Positions 9,030-11,613 of a DNA stretch of 11,613 bases are shown here, piece after piece. The stretch is taken from NCBI RefSeq assembly GCF_015207245.1, contig NZ_JADEXF010000023.1, forward strand, positions 1-11,613, read 5' to 3'. The DNA comes from Nostoc cf. edaphicum LEGE 07299. GTDB taxonomy: Bacteria; Cyanobacteriota; Cyanobacteriia; Cyanobacteriales; Nostocaceae. The notes beneath the pieces were generated by a model. It was not told where the DNA came from and made no database searches. It was given only the letters and a program-made list of their open reading frames with translations. The translations under genes and the position numbers were made by a program. The stretch's first letter is position 1, and each line of letters starts with the position of its first letter.

Positions 9030-9392
9030 TTAGCGAATAAATTTATTAACAGTCTGGAGCAAGGTATTTTCATCTACAGGTTTGACTAAATAGCCATCAG
9101 CGCCACTCATATTGCCCCAAGTTCTATCAACATCTGTGTTTTTAGTTGAGCAAATCACTACCGGGATTCCTTTTGTTATAGGATCGGCTTTCAACTTTCG
9201 GCAGAACTCAAATCCACTTTGACCTGGCAAAATCAAATCCAGTAAGATCAAGTCAGGTTTTTGTTGTTTCAACCGCAGTTGAGCCTCTTCACCACTGCGA
9301 ACTTCATAAACTGAATATCCTCCTTGCTCTAGGTAACGTGTCATCTTCTCAGATTCTGTGAGGCTATCTTCAACTAAAAGAACTTTTTTCAT
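9030..9392 (-). CDS. pixH: Single-domain CheY-like response regulator, PixH-like
   Basis: A 120-residue stand-alone receiver domain with no output domain, so it likely acts by protein contact, as CheY or PilH proteins do for motors, or as a phosphate sink. All key residues are visible: acidic pair Glu8-Asp9 (VEDS), phosphoacceptor Asp52 (LLDLILPG), the switch hydroxyl residue at Ser82 (IPVVICST) and Lys104-Pro105 (LVKPVD). Its start ATG at 9392 has AGGA five bases upstream. The length is normal for the family. It follows the PatA-type gene by 146 bp and precedes pixI by 14 bp, so it is part of the same cluster; its phosphodonor is presumably the PixL-like CheA. Confidence 0.95.
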   Translation of the reverse strand: MKKVLLVEDSLTESEKMTRYLEQGGYSVYEVRSGEEAQLRLKQQKPDLILLDLILPGQSGFEFCRKLKADPITKGIPVVICSTKNTDVDRTWGNMSGADGYLVKPVDENTLLQTVNKFIR

Positions 9393-9538
9393 TTTTTTCC
9401 TAACTATTTAATTCAGAATTTGAAAAATAATGGCGACAAATAAATTAACACCAAGCTAGATTTAGGGAGCAATTTACCATCCACAATCGGTTTTGAAAAT
9501 GGATGTAGGGGAGCCACTGATATGACTACCGCTTGAAC

Positions 9539-10870
9539 CTAAACACTTAAATACTTGTGAAGCATATTCAGTACTTTGTCTTGTTCTACAGGTTTACCCA
9601 AAAAGTCAGTTGCTCCTACTAATTTTGCTCGCATCCGATCTACTATTCCATCTTTCCCCGTTAAGATGACAACCGGCACATTTTTGAGACTTGGAGTTTT
9701 ACGGATTTGAGAACAAATTTCATAGCCATTTACTTTTGGCATCAAAAGATCCAAAAAAATGAAGTCTGGCTTGTTTTTAATTAGGTTTAAAACTGCTGTC
9801 AAGGACTCTTGAATGCCCACAAAGCGATAACCTTGATGGGTCAGTATTTCCTCCAAACTGCGACAGATCATCGGACTATCATCCACACAAGCTACTAAAG
9901 GTCTTGAGACATCAATAATTGCTTTGCTAGCCGCTGGGAGGCCAACTTGTAAAATAGTCTTCTCTTCTGTCTTTAGTGAAGAATTGGCATTATTAACTGC
10001 ACTGGACGGACTAACAATTTCTTTGCCAATCGCTGGTGGGGCAACTTTTTTGAAATTGGGCGCAACTTGTAAAACAGTGTCCTCTTCTGGCTTTAGTGAA
10101 GAATTGGAATTATTAACTGCACTGGATGGGTTGCCAGTTTCGTGACTAATCGGAATCTTCCTGAGTTTTGGGGTTGGTGAAAAAGCGATCGCCCCTGTTT
10201 TTACCAATGTCATCAATAACCGAGTCAAAGCTAAGACATCCCGACCGCTTTTTTGCCCTAAACCTCGTAAAGTTTTTGTTCCATCAACTAGAGCAATAAT
10301 CTGTTTAGAGGATGCTTGTCCTTGAAGTAGCTCAATTTGTTGAATGATCGGAAATAAATTGGGCGAGTAGGTTGCCAGTCCTGCATCTCGCCATTCTTGC
10401 CAGGCTTGTGTAGCCTTTTTCAAGACTTCCTCTGTTGGTATTACAGCTAGGAGAACCCCAGGAACTTCACCAACAACGGTACTATGTGACAACTGCCCTG
10501 CTGGATTGTTGCCATTTCTTTTGGCTTCAATGTACTGCATGATATCAAACAGAACTTCAGCTATTGAGCTTGCAATCAGGCTAACAAGTTGTTGTTGTTC
10601 GATTAATTTTTGTTCTCGCAACTTAGCAAGAATGGAATACTCGCGGTAATTTTCCTGGGGAGAGACAAGCTGCTCCAACTGTGTCACATCCAGATTAGAA
10701 CAGTACCGCAACAAGTGTCGTCGCCATCGCTCATCGGCATTAGAACCGCCAGCCTGCCAAATTAATCGTCCTAAACGAAAATATAGCGTCCAAGTCGGCC
10801 CATCCCTTGCTTCAAGATTTAGCCTGCCTGTGAATAATTTAGTTTGAAGTTGCTCGATCAATTGATTCAC
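9539..10870 (-). CDS. pixG: PatA-type response regulator (DUF4388-like N-terminus + receiver), PixG-like
   Basis: A 443-residue regulator of the PatA/PixG/PilG family. The N-terminal part (about 1-270) shows family features such as FTGRLNLEARDG, WTLYFRLGRLIWQAGG and ERWRRHLLRYC, followed by helical stretches. A Ser/Asn-rich linker contains a 40-residue imperfect duplication. The C-terminal receiver has CVDDSP, phosphoacceptor Asp374 (FLDLLMP), ILTGK and LGKPVEQ, all intact. I choose GTG at 10870 because a strong AAGGAGGT lies upstream (10881-10888) and because the protein then begins MNQLIEQLQTKLFTG, as family members do; an in-frame TTG at 10927 would add 19 residues but would place this Shine-Dalgarno inside the gene. 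It is the first gene of the cluster. In related systems such regulators act on type IV pilus extension; that role here is inferred. Confidence 0.92.
   Translation of the reverse strand: MNQLIEQLQTKLFTGRLNLEARDGPTWTLYFRLGRLIWQAGGSNADERWRRHLLRYCSNLDVTQLEQLVSPQENYREYSILAKLREQKLIEQQQLVSLIASSIAEVLFDIMQYIEAKRNGNNPAGQLSHSTVVGEVPGVLLAVIPTEEVLKKATQAWQEWRDAGLATYSPNLFPIIQQIELLQGQASSKQIIALVDGTKTLRGLGQKSGRDVLALTRLLMTLVKTGAIAFSPTPKLRKIPISHETGNPSSAVNNSNSSLKPEEDTVLQVAPNFKKVAPPAIGKEIVSPSSAVNNANSSLKTEEKTILQVGLPAASKAIIDVSRPLVACVDDSPMICRSLEEILTHQGYRFVGIQESLTAVLNLIKNKPDFIFLDLLMPKVNGYEICSQIRKTPSLKNVPVVILTGKDGIVDRMRAKLVGATDFLGKPVEQDKVLNMLHKYLSV
9944..10130 (-). repeat. Imperfect direct repeat (120-bp period) in the pixG linker
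   Basis: About 67 bp at 9944-10010 recur at 10064-10130 with roughly 60 identical positions, offset by 120 bp (40 codons). In protein terms SSAVNNSNSSLKPEEDTVLQV is followed 40 residues later by a near copy containing AVNNANSSLKTEEKTILQV. The repeat lies between the PatA-type N-terminal region and the receiver, so it lengthens a flexible linker without touching either folded domain. Confidence 0.85.
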
Positions 10871-10880
10871 AATGGATCGC

Positions 10881-10888
10881 ACCTCCTT
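10881..10888 (-). promoter_or_regulatory. Strong Shine-Dalgarno AAGGAGGT deciding the pixG start
   Basis: The coding strand reads AAGGAGGT ten bases before GTG at 10870. It is the best ribosome binding site in the window and fixes the start of the PatA-type gene at this GTG. An ATT codon sits immediately before the GTG and would have ordinary spacing too, but ATT is very rarely used as a start. Confidence 0.75.
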
Positions 10889-11035
10889 ATATATCTTGAG
10901 TTTTGCATTTACATTAAAATTGCTCAAACAATCCAGCTTACTAACTTTATCGTGCGATTGCCAATAGCACAGTTCAAAACCTTGATTGAGCTATTCCAGC
11001 TTGTTATATCCCTTTCCAATACGGATATTTTTAAA

Positions 11036-11057
11036 GTTCAAAGCCGGAAGCTTGAAC
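11036..11057. promoter_or_regulatory. Dyad GTTCAA-N10-TTGAAC upstream of pixG
   Basis: GTTCAA at 11036-11041 and TTGAAC at 11052-11057 form a perfect 6-bp inverted repeat with a 10-bp spacer, about 165 bp upstream of the pixG start. The half-to-half spacing of 16 bp would suit a dimeric regulator on one face of DNA, but it could also be chance or a small RNA hairpin. A further GTTCAAA half-site occurs near 10972. Confidence 0.3.
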
Positions 11058-11076
11058 AAAGATTTAAGCTCTTTTT

Positions 11077-11114
11077 CTAATTATTAATAGGTTAACTAAT
11101 TATTAATAGGTTAA
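11077..11114. repeat. Perfect 19-bp direct tandem repeat, two copies
   Basis: The unit CTAATTATTAATAGGTTAA occurs twice back to back (11077-11095 and 11096-11114) with no mismatch, and the next base continues the repeat. Each copy ends in a GTTAAC palindrome completed by the first base of the next. It lies about 207 bp upstream of the pixG start. It may be a pair of operator sites or a recent slippage duplication. Confidence 0.85.
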
Positions 11115-11290
11115 CTTGTTGCCATGTTACATCTACTGAGCAAATTGCTTGTATGGATGTAGTTGCAATACAGACCTGAAAAAGATGGGAATGTTGAATA
11201 CTACAAAGCATAGACCAGCTTTAATGCTTATCGATTGTGTACTTAAGGCGACAGACACAAGCGATCGCCCAACAGCTAGTCTGCAAATAC

Positions 11291-11320
11291 AAAAAATGAG
11301 CTTGAATTAAGTTTGTCAAG
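11291..11320 (-). terminator. Weak terminator-like stem with T-run after the winged-helix gene
   Basis: On the minus strand CTTGA (11316-11320) and TCAAG (11301-11305) can pair over a 10-nt loop, followed three bases later by six T residues (11291-11296). The stem is only 5 bp, and its upstream arm overlaps the stop codon of the gene. If it works, it separates this gene from the phototaxis operon. Confidence 0.25.
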
Positions 11321-11606
11321 AAATTGTTTGTTGCCGAATAAAGTATTGGCGATCGCGTTGTTCTAGTATTCCTTGCTTGATTAAGGAGCGCAGAATATCT
11401 ATCGTTTGTACCCGGCTTAAGCCTATCACCTCTTCAATTTCTATCAGAGTAGCTCCTTCAGCTTGCTGAATGTATTGCTGCACTTTAGATTTAGCAGTAT
11501 CCGCATTCAAGGCAGGCACTTTCTTAGTCATGCTATTGACGGAAGCACGAAAACCAGTGGCTTTAATTGCAGAACGGGAGATTGACCATTTTGGAACTGT
11601 TGCCAC
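11316..11606 (-). CDS. Small winged-helix-like protein, function unknown (5' end may lie outside window)
   Basis: A 96-residue reading frame whose C-terminal half (about residues 40-92) has the spacing of a winged helix: SKVQQYIQQ, then IEIEEVIGLSRVQTIDIL (helix-turn-helix) and a wing-like ILEQRDRQYFIR. The N-terminal part is basic and rich in Ser, Ala and Lys. I do not recognise a family. The frame stays open to the window edge, so GTG at 11606 is only the first start inside the window; ATG at 11531 (MTKKVPALN) is another option, and neither has a visible Shine-Dalgarno. It lies on the same strand as the phototaxis cluster but 445 bp upstream, so co-transcription is doubtful. It could be a DNA-binding regulator, but winged helices also serve in protein contacts. 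Confidence 0.6.
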   Translation of the reverse strand: MATVPKWSISRSAIKATGFRASVNSMTKKVPALNADTAKSKVQQYIQQAEGATLIEIEEVIGLSRVQTIDILRSLIKQGILEQRDRQYFIRQQTIS

Positions 11607-11613
11607 TAATTTC

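Larger units (their letters stand above)
10871..11315. promoter_or_regulatory. Leader and intergenic region upstream of the pixGHIJL-like operon
   Basis: These 445 bp hold no convincing gene. Because the cluster below is tightly packed on one strand, its promoter is most likely here. I could not assign -35 and -10 boxes with confidence; AT-rich TATTAAT and GATATAAC stretches on the minus strand are possible -10 elements. Besides the features listed separately, AGCAAATTGCT (11139-11149) is a perfect 5-bp palindrome with a one-base centre, flanked by TACATC (11128-11133) and GATGTA (11156-11161), and one HIP1 octamer lies near 11261. Confidence 0.5.

Noticed and set aside
9393..9538. CATCCA/TGGATG inverted repeat in the pixG-pixH gap as a terminator
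   Set aside because: Only 6 bp with a 16-nt loop and no T-run on the coding strand; the gap also carries the pixH ribosome binding site, so read-through is more likely.
10844..11080. 78-residue plus-strand frame divergent from the PatA-type gene
   Set aside because: It overlaps the pixG start and Shine-Dalgarno, has low-complexity hydrophobic content, and lacks a convincing start signal.

Overview
The window looks like chromosomal DNA of a cyanobacterium. The octamer GCGATCGC (HIP1, typical of cyanobacterial genomes) occurs about 17 times, and all recognisable proteins match the Pix/Ptx family of phototaxis signalling, including bilin-binding GAF domains known only from cyanobacteria. A motile filamentous strain is plausible, because the receptor resembles a multi-GAF phototaxis receptor I recall from Nostoc punctiforme hormogonia. 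The sequence does not fix the genus.

Every gene is on the minus strand, so transcription runs from high to low coordinates. At the right edge (11316-11606) is a small winged-helix-like protein, possibly cut by the window end. A 445-bp non-coding region (10871-11315) follows, carrying a perfect 19-bp direct tandem repeat and several small dyads, and it probably contains the operon promoter. Then comes a five-gene cluster in the same order as I recall for pixGHIJL of Synechocystis: a PatA-type regulator with a C-terminal receiver (pixG-like, 9539-10870), a single-domain CheY (pixH-like, 9030-9392), a CheW adaptor (pixI-like, 8482-9015), a 1748-residue chemoreceptor (pixJ-like, 3099-8345), and a hybrid CheA kinase with a receiver domain (pixL-like, 3083 to beyond position 1). 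The last gene loses only the end of its receiver domain at the window edge.

The centrepiece is the receptor. It has seven GAF domains in a row, then a HAMP-like segment and a chemoreceptor signalling domain, with no visible membrane segment. Six of the seven GAF domains keep the cysteine that anchors a linear tetrapyrrole in cyanobacteriochromes. They fall into three sequence types: two with an insertion carrying a second cysteine (GAF2 and GAF3), three nearly uniform red/green-type domains repeated at exactly 183 residues (GAF4 to GAF6), and one divergent domain (GAF7). One protein could therefore sense several colours and pass the result to one kinase.

The inferred pathway is: light changes the bilin GAF domains; the signalling domain, with the CheW-like adaptor, controls CheA autophosphorylation on His47 of its N-terminal Hpt domain; phosphate passes to the CheA receiver, to the CheY-like protein (Asp52) and to the PatA-type regulator (Asp374). 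These outputs would bias type IV pilus motors, as known for Pix/Ptx systems. No CheR or CheB gene is present in the window.
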